The position numbers and the translations under genes are program-made. A DNA stretch of 64,000 nucleotides from Arcobacter lacus (GTDB taxonomy: Bacteria > Campylobacterota > Campylobacteria > Campylobacterales > Arcobacteraceae), in NCBI RefSeq assembly GCF_003063295.1, contig NZ_MUXF01000019.1, positions 305,919 through 369,918 of the forward strand, written 5' to 3'. Shown in pieces: positions 55,486 to 63,965 of this stretch (its first letter is position 1; each line of letters opens with the position of its first letter). Below the pieces are notes generated by a model. That model was not told where the DNA came from and made no database searches. It saw only the letters and a list, made by a program, of their open reading frames with translations.

Positions 55486-56139
55486 TTTATACCTTAAATA
55501 AATACTCATATTTAGTATATAAGTTAAATACAGCTAATTATATATGTTTATAATTAAATATATCTTAATATTTAAAATATATACTAAATACTATATAGGA
55601 AATAGAGAATAAATAAATAAATACTTATTATTTAGTATATGACTTAAATACATACTAATGTATAATTTATTAATAATATAATTGCTTTAATAAATAATGG
55701 ATAGGTTTTTACGATATGCATTTTAAGACTGCAAATTGAAGTCCTATTTTATAGCTATCCAAGCTGTTTAAAACTAAAAAACTTACTTTTAAAAGTTTGA
55801 AATGCTGAATTTTAAATTAACTATTATTCATTCTTAAAACTATTTTTTTAATTAAATCTTTTAAATTCCTAAGTATATTTTAGAGTTGATAAATCAATTA
55901 CATAAGAAAAACCTCTTTGATATAATTTTCGTATAAAATCACAATCCGATAGTATTTATCGTATATCCTTTTTATGGTTTTTATGCCTTTTTTGTACTTT
56001 TTTTGATTTAATGCTAGGGTGTCAGAAAACAGAAGTTAAAAATAATTTTTCTAAGTATTTAAATTCAACAAATAATGTTTTTATAAAACTTATTTACAAA
56101 TATTTCAATGATTCTCTATACATTCTTATATATTCATCA
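55486..56139. promoter_or_regulatory. hipBST control region and AT-rich non-coding stretch
   Basis: Three copies of TATTTAGTATAT lie upstream of hipB: direct at 55509-55520 and 55629-55640 (exactly 120 bp apart, each continued by a TTAAATAC) and inverted at 55579-55590. They are good candidates for HipB operators and could support looping. The rest of the stretch (about 55660-56139) is AT-rich. I see no convincing gene or structured RNA in it. Confidence 0.55.
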
Positions 56140-56664
56140 TCACCTATTTTTTCCACCATAATTAAAAAGTTGTATCCCTGTAACTTTTATACTTGAAATT
56201 AAATCTTTTTCAATTTTTTCCAAAAACTTTTTTGTTGATTCTAATTTTTTTACAAAGTTATTTACTCTTGGATGAAGAAATTCATCATTTACATTTTTTG
56301 TATCACGGATTAATTCACCAAAATTTTCATTTGAAGACAGAGCTGAGCAATCACTACTAATATAAAATTCATCAAAGTATGGTGAAATTGGATACATTTT
56401 ACAAGCTGGTGGTCTTTCATCATATATTATACATTTTTTATTTTCATAATAGATACAGCTTCCTTTTCCTCTATTTATAACCATTAATACTTTTAATTCA
56501 TCATTTATAAAAGCAAATTGAATAAGAAATCTTTTATATACATATTCAAAATCATCAATAACCAAAGGTGCTAAAGTAACCATTGGTGCACTACAACAAT
56601 CTTTAATACAATTATCACACGAACTAAAGTAGGTTTTTCCTACTTCTTTTATATTTACAAACAT
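56140..56664 (-). CDS. YkgJ-family cysteine-cluster protein
   Basis: A 174-residue protein with the zinc/iron-chelating Cys pattern of the YkgJ/CxxCxxCC family: CDNCIKDCC near the N-terminus, then CIYYENKKCIIYDERPPACK. Such proteins bind Zn2+ or an iron-sulfur cluster; function mostly unknown. No signal peptide. It follows the MBL-fold gene by 42 bp on the same strand and may be in its transcript. Confidence 0.8.
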   Translation of the reverse strand: MFVNIKEVGKTYFSSCDNCIKDCCSAPMVTLAPLVIDDFEYVYKRFLIQFAFINDELKVLMVINRGKGSCIYYENKKCIIYDERPPACKMYPISPYFDEFYISSDCSALSSNENFGELIRDTKNVNDEFLHPRVNNFVKKLESTKKFLEKIEKDLISSIKVTGIQLFNYGGKNR

Positions 56665-56706
56665 TATTTAAACTATTTTCCTTAAAAATTTTATTATTTA
56701 ATTTAA

Positions 56707-57708
56707 TTACCACCATTTTGACATTTGTTTAAATTCCAAAATTGGTATTATTTCTCCCATTTTGGGATGAGTTATTTGAACTTCTTTTTTCTTAGCTTCA
56801 TCAACTACTTTATTTAATGGTTCATTCCATGAGTGAAGTGAAAGTTTGAAACTACTATTATGAATGGGAAAAAGTATTTTCCCTTTTAAATCCAAATGAG
56901 CTTGAACTGTTTCATCTGGCATCATATGAATTTCTTTCCATCTTTTGTTATAAGCTCCTGCTTCTAAAAATGTCATAGCAAAAGGTCCATATTTTTCACC
57001 AATTTTTTTAAAGGTATTAAAATATCCACTATCTCCACTAAAAAAAATATTTATTGTTGATGAAGTTATTACCCAAGAAGCCCATAAAGTTTTGTTTCTA
57101 TCAAATAGACTTCTTCCTGAAAAATGTTGAGCTGGAGTTGCTGAAATTTTTATAGAGTTTATTGTACATGATTGCCACCAATCAAGTTCACAAACTTTAA
57201 ATGTATCTAAACCTAAATCAAGAAGTTTTCGTTTTACTCCAATTGTTGTAAAAAAATGTCCAACTTTATCTTTTAATTTAATTATACTTGGTTCATCCAA
57301 ATGGTCATAGTGATTATGAGAAATAATTACTAAATCAATAAATGGCAAATCTTCAATTTCTATTGGTAATTCATGAAATCTTTTTGGTGCAACAAAAGGA
57401 AATGGAGTAATTTTTTGTGAAAAAACTGGATCAGTTAATATTAATTGATTATCTAATTTAAATAATAGTGTTGAATGAACTAACCTAACAACTGAATTGT
57501 TAGGCATATCTAAAATATCTTCTTTAGTTAATTTTATAATAGGAATAGTATCTTTAGAAGGTACTTTATTTTCAGTTTTATCTGAAAATAATGCCCAAAC
57601 ATTTGAAACAAAATCTGAAAAATTTGATTTATATTCAAGTTCTGAATTTCTAAATTTCCCATTTTTATAATGTTCTAATTTTATATCATTTTTTTTACAT
57701 TCATTCAT
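56707..57708 (-). CDS. metallo-beta-lactamase-fold hydrolase, NAPE-PLD/RomA-like
   Basis: A 333-residue cytoplasmic MBL-fold enzyme. Metal-binding motif SHNHYDHLD, further His in TPAQHFSGRS, Asp in FFSGDSGYF and His in FPIHNSSFKL. The segments LLTDPVFSQKITPFPF and ASWVITSS resemble the NAPE-PLD/RomA branch (YfhI/UlaG-like hydrolases). The substrate is unknown. It has its own upstream element (57759-57787) shared with two neighbouring transcription units, hinting at the same control as the dehydrogenase/efflux genes. Confidence 0.82.
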   Translation of the reverse strand: MNECKKNDIKLEHYKNGKFRNSELEYKSNFSDFVSNVWALFSDKTENKVPSKDTIPIIKLTKEDILDMPNNSVVRLVHSTLLFKLDNQLILTDPVFSQKITPFPFVAPKRFHELPIEIEDLPFIDLVIISHNHYDHLDEPSIIKLKDKVGHFFTTIGVKRKLLDLGLDTFKVCELDWWQSCTINSIKISATPAQHFSGRSLFDRNKTLWASWVITSSTINIFFSGDSGYFNTFKKIGEKYGPFAMTFLEAGAYNKRWKEIHMMPDETVQAHLDLKGKILFPIHNSSFKLSLHSWNEPLNKVVDEAKKKEVQITHPKMGEIIPILEFKQMSKWW

Positions 57709-57758
57709 TAAATTACCTATTATTTTTATTTATTATAAAATATTTTTTTGTTTCATTG

Positions 57759-57787
57759 ATAGAATAATTATCTAAAATGATTGCCTA
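57759..57787 (-). promoter_or_regulatory. shared 29-bp element, copy A
   Basis: Read on the plus strand as ATAGAA-N19-CCTA, 51 bp upstream of the MBL gene start. Identical ends and spacing occur at 61387-61415 and 62675-62703. Read leftward it is TAGG-N19-TTCTAT, so the ends are 17 bp apart if taken as a TAGGnn -35 and TTCTAT -10. It could be a promoter core or a regulator site. Confidence 0.55.
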
Positions 57788-57803
57788 TTTATATAAATAA
57801 AAT

Positions 57804-58994
57804 TTATTTTTTCAATGTATAAAATGCTGTAATAGTTGACATCATAGCAGCAATTGCTAATATAATTGCACTAAATACAAATGTAATTTCATATCCATAT
57901 GAATCAAATAATAATCCACCTAATGCAGCACCTAATGTTATAGCTAATTGAACTACTGCAACCATTAAACCTCCACCAGCTTCAGCATCATTTGGTAATG
58001 TTTTACTAAGCCAAGTCCACCATGCAACAGGAGCTGAAGTTGCTAGTAATCCCCATAATCCCATAAGAATAAATACAAAAACTATATTATGTCCAAATAC
58101 TATAAATCCTATTGCTAAAAACATCATTAAAAAAGGTATTACAATAAGTAAACTATATAATTTTGTTTTTAACAAGTGTCCAATAATAAATGTACCAATC
58201 AAACCTGTAACTCCAAGTGTTAATAATGCTAATGATAACATCTCAACATCTAAACCTGTCTCTCTTTCTAAAAATGGTCTTAGATAAGTAAAAAGTGAAA
58301 ACACACCCATAAAAAATAGCATAGTTGACACCATACCTAAAGTTACTTTCCAATTTTTAAAAAGATTAAATACACTACTAAGTTTTGGTCTATGACCATA
58401 TGTATGTCTTGATGGAAGTTCAGGTAATGTTTTATATTGCCAAAGAAATGCAACTATTGCAATTGGTACAATACAAAAAAATGCTCCTCTCCATCCAATA
58501 ATTCCACCTAAAAAACTTCCAAGAGGAGCTGCAACTGTTGTTGCTAAGGCATTTCCACCATTTATAATAGCAAGTGCTTTTGGAACAGAGTTTTTAGGCA
58601 CAAGTCTCATAGCAGTTGCTGCTGACATTCCCCAAAATCCACCAATACAAATACCTAAAAGAACACGCCCTAACATAAATATTGTAGTATTAGGAGCAAA
58701 TGCAACCATTAATCCTGATACACCCATAAAAAATGTGAAAAATAACATCACTTTTTTTCTATCAGTTTTTCCAATTATTGTAGTTAAAAATAGACTTGTT
58801 AAAAGTCCAAATAAACCTGACGCTGTTATTGATTGTCCTGCTTGCCCCTCTGTGATATTTAAATCACTTGCAATTGGAGTTAATAAACTAACTGGCATAA
58901 ATTCTGATGCAACTAATACAAAAGCACAAAGTGCCATTGCCCATATAGAACTCCATGAAGAAGTACTTAATTCATTATTATCGTTATTTTTCAT
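57804..58994 (-). CDS. MFS exporter, NepI-like
   Basis: A 396-residue major-facilitator protein with 12 helices. It begins SSIWAMALCAFVLVASEFMP and continues SLLTPIASDLNITEGQAGQS, GRVLLGICIGGFWGMSAATA and MRLVPKNSVPKALAI, closely resembling E. coli NepI, a purine ribonucleoside exporter of the DHA1 family. Substrate here is unproven; the setting with aldehyde/alcohol enzymes favours a toxic small molecule. It is the last gene of the leftward unit 61335-57804. Confidence 0.85.
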   Translation of the reverse strand: MKNNDNNELSTSSWSSIWAMALCAFVLVASEFMPVSLLTPIASDLNITEGQAGQSITASGLFGLLTSLFLTTIIGKTDRKKVMLFFTFFMGVSGLMVAFAPNTTIFMLGRVLLGICIGGFWGMSAATAMRLVPKNSVPKALAIINGGNALATTVAAPLGSFLGGIIGWRGAFFCIVPIAIVAFLWQYKTLPELPSRHTYGHRPKLSSVFNLFKNWKVTLGMVSTMLFFMGVFSLFTYLRPFLERETGLDVEMLSLALLTLGVTGLIGTFIIGHLLKTKLYSLLIVIPFLMMFLAIGFIVFGHNIVFVFILMGLWGLLATSAPVAWWTWLSKTLPNDAEAGGGLMVAVVQLAITLGAALGGLLFDSYGYEITFVFSAIILAIAAMMSTITAFYTLKK

Positions 58995-59029
58995 TTAAAG
59001 TTTTATTCCTTTTTTTAATTATCTATTTT

Positions 59030-59743
59030 TTAGATATGTATAGTTGTGATATTTTTATAAATATTTAATAATTTTTCTTGAAGTTCTTTATCTAAAGCTT
59101 TTGTAGAACAATCTATCTCTTTTAGATGGTGAAAATATTTTCCTGTAACTTTTAGGTTTTCATCACTTGTTAGCCAAAGTTGTGTACTAATTCTCTCTTC
59201 TAAACTATCAGGTGCATTATAATTTGCCATTTTAGTTTTCACCCAACCCGGATCTACTGTATTAACATACACATCACTCCAAAGTTTTGAGATACTAAAA
59301 CTTAACATTAAAATTAAAAGCTTTGAAGTTGAATAATCCACACCTAAATGTAATTTTTCCAAATCAATTTTTCCTTGTGGATGCATATTAGAACCAATGT
59401 ATATTAATTTTTTTGGTTTATTAATTAATGCTGTTAAAATATATGGTGCTAAAACATTAACTTTTAATATCTCTTCATTTGAAGCATCATATATCCCTGC
59501 ATTATGAATTATTACATCAAATCTACCTAAATCATTTACTTCATGTGCTAATTGTTTTAGCTCTTCAAATTTTGATAAATCTGCAACTAATATTTTTGTT
59601 TTCTTAGGAATTTTTGAGCTTAGTTCTTCTGCTCTTTTAAAAGTTTTGGCATGAAGAGTAACTTCATGCCCTAGGTTTATTAACTTTTGTGCTGTAAATA
59701 ATCCTAATCCATCACTAGAACCAGTTATAAACACTTTTAACAT
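59030..59743 (-). CDS. short-chain dehydrogenase/reductase
   Basis: A 237-residue SDR with cofactor motif VFITGSSDGLGLFTAQKL (TGxxxGLG), NNAG-equivalent VIIHNAGIYD, and active-site Tyr and Lys in VDYSTSKLLILML (Tyr-x3-Lys). The substrate Ser is in IYIGSNMHP. Basic residues after strand 2 (HAKTFKRAEEL) suggest NADPH. It starts 2 bp after the zinc alcohol dehydrogenase gene and before the NepI-like exporter, so all are one transcript. Confidence 0.9.
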   Translation of the reverse strand: MLKVFITGSSDGLGLFTAQKLINLGHEVTLHAKTFKRAEELSSKIPKKTKILVADLSKFEELKQLAHEVNDLGRFDVIIHNAGIYDASNEEILKVNVLAPYILTALINKPKKLIYIGSNMHPQGKIDLEKLHLGVDYSTSKLLILMLSFSISKLWSDVYVNTVDPGWVKTKMANYNAPDSLEERISTQLWLTSDENLKVTGKYFHHLKEIDCSTKALDKELQEKLLNIYKNITTIHI

Positions 59744-59745
59744 AA

Positions 59746-60906
59746 TTATATTGTTGCTGTATCAATAACATATCTATATCTAGCTTTTTTATCTACAACT
59801 TTTTTCCAAGCTTCAGTAATTTCACTAGCTTTGATTATTTCAATTTCAGGTAATACATTGTTAGCTACACAATAATCAACCATCTCTTGTGTCTCTTTCA
59901 TTCCACCAATTAAAGATGCATTGAAATTTACTCTGCTTGAAGCTAATCCAATATTACTTAATGTGATTTGAAAATCTACAGGCATACCAACCATAGTAAA
60001 AAATCCATAAGGTTTTACAACACTTGCATATGCTGCAACATCAAATTGGTATGGAATTGTACAAATCATATAATCTAATTGACCAGCATATGCGTAAAGA
60101 GCTTTTAACTCATCATCAACTACAATTACTTCTTTTACACCAAACCCTTTAATATCTTCTACTTTATCGGCACTTGTTGTAAATGCATAAACTTCAGCAC
60201 CTTTTGAAACTGCAATTTTAACAGCCATATGCCCTAATCCACCAATTCCAGCAACTCCAACTTTATCACCTTTTTTAATTTTAGCTTTCATTAATGGAGA
60301 ATAAGTTGTAATTCCTGCACATAATAATGGTGCAGCTTTTTCAAAACTTACATTTTCAGGAATATGCACAGCAAAATGGTCTCTTACAACTAAATGTGTT
60401 GAATAACCACCTTGAGTAATTCCTGTTGGTTCTTTACTTTCTGGATAACCATATGTGAATTTTGTTTCTGGATGATATTGTTCCTCTTCACAAGTTGTAC
60501 AACCATTTACCATACAACCAACTCCTGCTCTATCACCAACTTTAAATTTAGTTACATTTTTACCTACTTGTGTTACGATTCCAGCTATCTCATGACCTGG
60601 AACTTGTGGATATTGTTGTTTACCCCAATGACCTTTTTCTTGATGAATATCTGAGTGACAAATACTCGCTGCTTTAATCTCAATTAAAATATCATCATCA
60701 CCAACTGCTCTTCTTTCAAAAGTCCAAGGTTTTAACACTCCTGATTCATCAAATGCTGCATAACCTTTTGTTAAAACTGTTTTATTCATAATATATCCTT
60801 TATTTTCATTTGCTAAAATATCTGTAGGTTTAAAAAAGACTAAACCTGCACCAACGATTGCTGTATTTTTGATAAACTCTCTTCTTGTTAAATCTTGTTC
60901 ATTCAT
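59746..60906 (-). CDS. zinc alcohol dehydrogenase (YahK/CAD-like) with Tat-like leader
   Basis: A 386-residue MDR-family reductase. Catalytic zinc ligands are in ASICHSDIHQEKGHW and VPGHEIAG; the NADP-binding motif is VGVAGIGGLGHMAVKIA. The N-terminal 39 residues contain a twin-arginine motif (LTRREFIKN) and hydrophobic segment TAIVGAGLVFF, a Tat signal. An internal ATG at 60789 has AAAGGA upstream and would give the usual 347-residue cytoplasmic enzyme; the upstream ATG has GGAG. Two products are possible. The structural zinc lobe (GCMVNGCTTCEEEQYHPE) lacks the third and fourth family Cys. Second gene of the 61335-57804 unit. Confidence 0.9.
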   Translation of the reverse strand: MNEQDLTRREFIKNTAIVGAGLVFFKPTDILANENKGYIMNKTVLTKGYAAFDESGVLKPWTFERRAVGDDDILIEIKAASICHSDIHQEKGHWGKQQYPQVPGHEIAGIVTQVGKNVTKFKVGDRAGVGCMVNGCTTCEEEQYHPETKFTYGYPESKEPTGITQGGYSTHLVVRDHFAVHIPENVSFEKAAPLLCAGITTYSPLMKAKIKKGDKVGVAGIGGLGHMAVKIAVSKGAEVYAFTTSADKVEDIKGFGVKEVIVVDDELKALYAYAGQLDYMICTIPYQFDVAAYASVVKPYGFFTMVGMPVDFQITLSNIGLASSRVNFNASLIGGMKETQEMVDYCVANNVLPEIEIIKASEITEAWKKVVDKKARYRYVIDTATI

Positions 60907-60909
60907 AAT

Positions 60910-61335
60910 CTACTCCATTTTATCAATAGTAATTGTCCCTGACATATCTTCAATATATTCAGCACCCCATAAAACTTTCCCTAATTCATATAATCCACTA
61001 GCACTTCCAAAATCTTTGTAAAACATTACTACATCTCCCCAAGGTGCATAGTAAGCCAAAGTTCCAGCTTTAGCATTTTTTGCTAAAGAAGTATTACTTG
61101 TTGTCAATTTATTTGGTGGATAAAATATCTTTTCATCATTACTATAATTTTCAACTTTAATACTAAGAGGTAATTGAGCATATAACTCTTGTGATGCAGA
61201 TGAATTATTTAATTCATAAACAGTTGTATTACCATTAGAATTAACACTAATTTTCATTGTTTCTCCTTCTTTTGCATAAACTGATGTAATAAAAACAAAT
61301 AAAATAGAAATTAAAATATTTAATTTTTGTTTCAT
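60910..61335 (-). CDS. secreted cyclophilin-like fold protein
   Basis: A 141-residue protein with a signal peptide (LNILISILFVFITSVYA) and a beta-rich domain of the cyclophilin-like (DUF3830/Cyclophil_like2) kind: MKISVNSNGNTTVYEL, GTLAYYAPWGDVVMFYKDF and LYELGKVLWGAEYI. Bacterial members of this family lack shown isomerase activity and often neighbour oxidoreductases. It is the first gene of the leftward unit that continues with the zinc dehydrogenase, SDR and exporter, and it lies 52 bp from shared element B. Confidence 0.8.
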   Translation of the reverse strand: MKQKLNILISILFVFITSVYAKEGETMKISVNSNGNTTVYELNNSSASQELYAQLPLSIKVENYSNDEKIFYPPNKLTTSNTSLAKNAKAGTLAYYAPWGDVVMFYKDFGSASGLYELGKVLWGAEYIEDMSGTITIDKME

Positions 61336-61386
61336 AACATTCTCCTTTATATATGATTTTATTATAGATTATTTTCTAATTTACGA

Positions 61387-61415
61387 ATAGAAAAATACTC
61401 TAATTAAATTGCCTA
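61387..61415 (-). promoter_or_regulatory. shared 29-bp element, copy B
   Basis: ATAGAA-N19-CCTA (plus-strand reading), 52 bp upstream of the cyclophilin-like gene. It shares TTGCCTA and following AATTCT/ATAAATAA with copies A and C in part. See copy A for the promoter reading. Confidence 0.55.
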
Positions 61416-61428
61416 ATTCTATAAATAA

Positions 61429-62619
61429 CTAAATTTCTACTTTTAAATGTTTTGAATTTCGTGCAAATAAAAGTGTAAAAAAACATGCTAATAAAGCTAA
61501 AAAACCATAAAACAAAGATACATGATATAAATCCATATAATGAGAGAGTTGACCAGCTATAAAACTAGGAATTGCAGCTCCTGTATAAGATACTGCATAT
61601 ATCAAAGATAACACTCCTGCTCTTTCTTTCAATTTTATATCTGCAAGTAGTGAACGAATACTTCCCGTTAAAACTGCTCCTTGAGATGCCCCTGCAATTA
61701 CACTACAAATAATAAAAATTGTAATATTTGAAAATTTCAAAGAAGAGATAATTCCAAATACAGCTAAAGTAAATACAATCATTCCTAATCGTTGAATATT
61801 AGCTGGAGTAAATTTTGCAGTTAATGGACCTCCAATTGCACTTGGCAATAAATATGATGAAAATAAAATTCCTATCATCAAGGTACTATGTGTTCCTAAT
61901 TTATCAACTGCAATTGAAGGACCAAAAGCTTGATAAAATGCTCCCATTGCCCAAGTTGAAACAAATGTAATTGCAGCAATTGGAAATAATCTTTTATCTA
62001 CATGGGGTAAAGAAAATTTAGGTTTAAAAGAAGCAATTACACCTGAACTTTTTTCAACAGTTTCTTTACTTAATATTATTAATAAAGTACAAACACATAA
62101 AATAATAAGAATTACAACATAGCACAATACTCTAGGATATGGAGCAAATTCAACTAAAGAACCTGAAACAATTGCACCAATAGTAAGTCCAACCATTGGA
62201 GAATTACTTATAACAGCTGAGGGAACCCAATGGGCTAAACTTGCTCCACTATCAGCAATATATGATGTAAGGGCACTTGAAGCCAATCCACAAGCAAATC
62301 CTAAAATCAATCGTCCAATGATTAAAGGTGTTGCACTATTTACATCTAACAAAATTACAGTTGCAATAAAAGTAAGTAAAAATATTAATAAAGCAACAGG
62401 TTTTCGTCCCAAATGATTTGAAATTCGCCCAAACATTAAAAGAGCTGTAATTGCTCCAACAAAATAAACAACAGCAGTAAGTGCCAAATCATAATATGTT
62501 AAACCATCAGATTGCCTATAAATATCATATAAAGGTATTGGAGTAGCAGAAGCTGCAAAAACCATCAAAAATGAAAATGTTGATGCAAAAAAAACTAGCA
62601 TCGTATTATCTTTTTTCAA
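61429..62619 (-). CDS. MFS transporter
   Basis: A 396-residue major-facilitator protein with 12 predicted helices (LVFFASTFSFLMVFAASATP, GRISNHLGRKPVALLIF, IIGRLILGFACGLASSALT). The loop 2-3 motif GRISNHLGRKP is typical of DHA1 drug/metabolite exporters. The start is taken as TTG 62619 because AAGGA lies 6-10 nt upstream; an earlier TTG at 62637 has none. Substrate unknown. Probably co-regulated with the dehydrogenase unit through element C 56 bp upstream. Confidence 0.85.
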   Translation of the reverse strand: MKKDNTMLVFFASTFSFLMVFAASATPIPLYDIYRQSDGLTYYDLALTAVVYFVGAITALLMFGRISNHLGRKPVALLIFLLTFIATVILLDVNSATPLIIGRLILGFACGLASSALTSYIADSGASLAHWVPSAVISNSPMVGLTIGAIVSGSLVEFAPYPRVLCYVVILIILCVCTLLIILSKETVEKSSGVIASFKPKFSLPHVDKRLFPIAAITFVSTWAMGAFYQAFGPSIAVDKLGTHSTLMIGILFSSYLLPSAIGGPLTAKFTPANIQRLGMIVFTLAVFGIISSLKFSNITIFIICSVIAGASQGAVLTGSIRSLLADIKLKERAGVLSLIYAVSYTGAAIPSFIAGQLSHYMDLYHVSLFYGFLALLACFFTLLFARNSKHLKVEI

Positions 62620-62674
62620 TTTCTTTTCCTTATTCAAATATATTTACTATTATAAATTAGTTTAAAATATTAGA

Positions 62675-62703
62675 ATAGAAAGATAGTCCAGATGAATAAC
62701 CTA
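62675..62703 (-). promoter_or_regulatory. shared 29-bp element, copy C
   Basis: ATAGAA-N19-CCTA (plus-strand reading), 56 bp upstream of the MFS start. It lies in the 206-bp divergent region that also serves the YqhD-like gene, so one regulator might act on both. Confidence 0.55.
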
Positions 62704-62726
62704 ATTCTCTAAATTCATAATTTTTC

Positions 62727-62763
62727 ATTTGTAGAATTTGGTATGTGATTTGTAGAATTTGGT
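62727..62763. repeat. two direct repeats ATTTGTAGAATTTGGT, 21-bp period
   Basis: Identical 16-bp copies at 62727-62742 and 62748-62763 are spaced by two helical turns, 63 bp upstream of the YqhD-like start. The arrangement fits tandem binding of an AraC- or LysR-type activator at the rightward promoter. Confidence 0.6.
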
Positions 62764-62825
62764 CTTTAAATCTTTTAGTATAACTTTTATAATTCCCTTA
62801 CAAAATTATTTGAAGGATTTAAAAT

Positions 62826-63965
62826 ATGGAATTTTCTTATCATAACCCAACGGGAATAGAATTTGGAAAAGGAAAAATTAAAGAAATAGCTAATCTTATT
62901 CCAAAAGATAAAAAAGTATTAGTAGTTTATGGTGGTGGTTCAATTAAGAAAAATGGTGCATATGAGCAAGTTGTAAAAGCTTTAGAAAATCACAAATGGG
63001 TAGAATTTGGTGGAGTTGAAGTAAATCCAACAGTAGAAACTATGAACAAAGCTGTTGAACTTGTAAAAGCTGAAGGTGTAGAATTTATTTTAGCTGTTGG
63101 TGGTGGTTCTGTTATTGATGGTTCAAAATATCTTGCTGCTGCATCATTATATGATGGTGATGGATGGGATTTCTTAGATGGAACTGCAATAGTTGAAAAA
63201 GCTCTTCCAATTGGAGTTATATTAACTTTAGCTGCAACGGGTTCAGAATCAAACAATTTAACTGTTGTTTCAAGAAAAACTACAGATGAAAAAAGAATGT
63301 ATTTTTCAGATCATTCATACCCAAGATTTGCAGTACTTGATCCATCATTTATGGGAACATTAAGTGATAGACAACTTGGAAATGGTTTAGTTGATGCTTT
63401 TGTTCATATTTCTGAGCAATATTTAACTAAAACAAATGATTTATTAGTAAATGATGGTTATGCAGAAACTTTATATAAAGGTTTAGTAACTCTTGCAGAT
63501 AAATGGGAAGAGAGAAGATCATTATGGTGGCAAGAAAATTTAATGCACATTTGTAATCAAGCACTTAACTTCCAACTTGCAAATGGTGTTTGCCAAGATT
63601 GGTCAACACACATTATTGGACACGAATTAACAGCATTCTATGGACTTGATCATGCTAGATCATTAGCAGTTGTTCTTCCACATTTATTAAGAGAAATGAT
63701 AGATGAAAAACAAGAAAAACTAGCACAATTTGGTAAAAATGTATTCGGAATCGAAAATGATAACGAAGCAGTAATTCAAAAAATGGAAAATATATTTGAA
63801 AGTGTTGGTTTACCAACAAAATTAACTGAATATGAAATTGACAATAAAGTTATTGAAAATGTTCATAATGCATTTAAATCTCATGGTTATTTAGAAATTG
63901 GTGAAAATGGAACAGTTACTTTAGATAAAGTAGCTAACATTTTAAATAGATCAATGGTAGCTTAA
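62826..63965 (+). CDS. yqhD: YqhD-type iron-containing alcohol dehydrogenase
   Basis: A 379-residue group III dehydrogenase close to E. coli YqhD, an NADPH-dependent aldehyde reductase that removes short toxic aldehydes. It opens FSYHNPTGIEFGKGKI, has the nucleotide site VVYGGGSIKKNGAYEQV and AVGGGSVIDGSKYLA, and metal ligands in GLVDAFVHISEQY (Asp, His), IGHELTAFYGLDHARS (two His). In E. coli, yqhD is activated by an AraC protein next to it; none is visible here, although the window ends 35 bp after the gene. Confidence 0.92.
   Translation: MEFSYHNPTGIEFGKGKIKEIANLIPKDKKVLVVYGGGSIKKNGAYEQVVKALENHKWVEFGGVEVNPTVETMNKAVELVKAEGVEFILAVGGGSVIDGSKYLAAASLYDGDGWDFLDGTAIVEKALPIGVILTLAATGSESNNLTVVSRKTTDEKRMYFSDHSYPRFAVLDPSFMGTLSDRQLGNGLVDAFVHISEQYLTKTNDLLVNDGYAETLYKGLVTLADKWEERRSLWWQENLMHICNQALNFQLANGVCQDWSTHIIGHELTAFYGLDHARSLAVVLPHLLREMIDEKQEKLAQFGKNVFGIENDNEAVIQKMENIFESVGLPTKLTEYEIDNKVIENVHNAFKSHGYLEIGENGTVTLDKVANILNRSMVA

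Noticed and set aside
55579-55651. Interpreting the AT repeats upstream of hipB as an origin iteron array
   Set aside because: Only three copies, mixed orientation and directly beside an XRE gene; operators explain them more simply.
56011-56196. 61-codon rightward frame with Tyr/Ile/Asn-rich sequence
   Set aside because: It lacks a clear ribosome-binding site, has random-looking composition and runs into the 3' end of the YkgJ-family gene on the other strand.
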